From Pseudomonas berkeleyensis (lineage in GTDB: Bacteria; Pseudomonadota; Gammaproteobacteria; Pseudomonadales; Pseudomonadaceae): 64,000 nucleotides of DNA. The position numbers were made by a program, and so were the translations under genes. Location: positions 310,001 through 374,000 of the forward strand of contig NZ_CP059139.1 in the NCBI RefSeq assembly GCF_014109765.1, in the 5' to 3' direction. Every line of letters begins with the position of its first letter. Position 1 is the stretch's first letter. A model generated the notes under the pieces. The model saw only the letters and a list, made by a program, of their open reading frames with translations. It searched no databases and was not told the DNA's origin. Below, in pieces: positions 63,958 to 64,000 of the stretch.

Positions 63958-64000
63958 CGCTTCAGGTTATATCCAGCTTCGGGCTTTGGCTGTTTCTGTC

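Overview
The window looks like a stretch of a Pseudomonas chromosome. Coding is dense and G+C-rich, and many neighbours match the Pseudomonas aeruginosa dadA-to-hemC/algQ/algP region as I remember it: dadA-ridA-dadX-pauR, cycB, xpt, rep, proE-like, MATE/LysR, comM-ubiK-glnK-amtB, yigB-xerC-DUF484-dapF-lysA-lptM, cyaY, rnk, cyaA, argH-algZ-algR-hemCDXY-dsbB-algQ-FKBP-algP-ABC-F. Short palindromic repeats of the GTAGGGTGGGCTTTAGCCCACC type and the gene content suggest a non-aeruginosa species (mendocina/oleovorans/alcaligenes-like). That species-level guess is inference.

Layout. 1-4.0 kb: D-alanine catabolism (end of dadA, a RidA-family protein, dadX), the cupin regulator PauR, a membrane di-iron fatty-acid hydroxylase and cytochrome c5. 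4.1-6.8 kb: a long acetyl-CoA hydrolase/transferase-family protein converging on xpt. 7.0-16.1 kb: an accessory metabolic block holding a GapN-like aldehyde dehydrogenase, two FAD oxidoreductases resembling GlpA/GlpB, an FGGY kinase, a DeoR-type repressor, an EutH-like permease and a DUF1937 protein. 16.2-27.4 kb: UPF0158, Rep helicase, a GGDEF-EAL protein, a MATE exporter with a divergent LysR regulator, a chemoreceptor, ComM and UbiK. 27.5-31 kb: glnK and two ammonium transporters behind a likely sigma-54 promoter. 31-38 kb: YjbQ, SutA, then the leftward lptM-lysA-dapF-DUF484-xerC-yigB cluster, an AraC regulator and cyaY. 38.5-46.8 kb: rnk, a lipase, class I adenylate cyclase, a small operon with an orphan solute-binding protein, an outer-membrane barrel protein and argH. 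47-56.4 kb: algZ/algR, hemC-hemD-hemX-hemY, dsbB, algQ, a FKBP isomerase and histone-like algP. 56.4-64 kb: TIGR02444, an ABC-F ATPase, a small MscS channel, TerC, LysE, a cytochrome c-FTR1 iron permease, a small hypothetical protein and a DUF188 protein.

The core is housekeeping and regulation. The least explained part is the 7-16 kb block. Its composition (permease, kinase, flavin dehydrogenase pair, aldehyde dehydrogenase, DeoR repressor) fits uptake, phosphorylation and oxidation of an unidentified small alcohol or amino alcohol. The kinase has lost the arginine that contacts glycerol in GlpK, and the aldehyde dehydrogenase lacks the usual catalytic glutamate. I saw no tRNA, rRNA, CRISPR array, prophage or complete insertion sequence.
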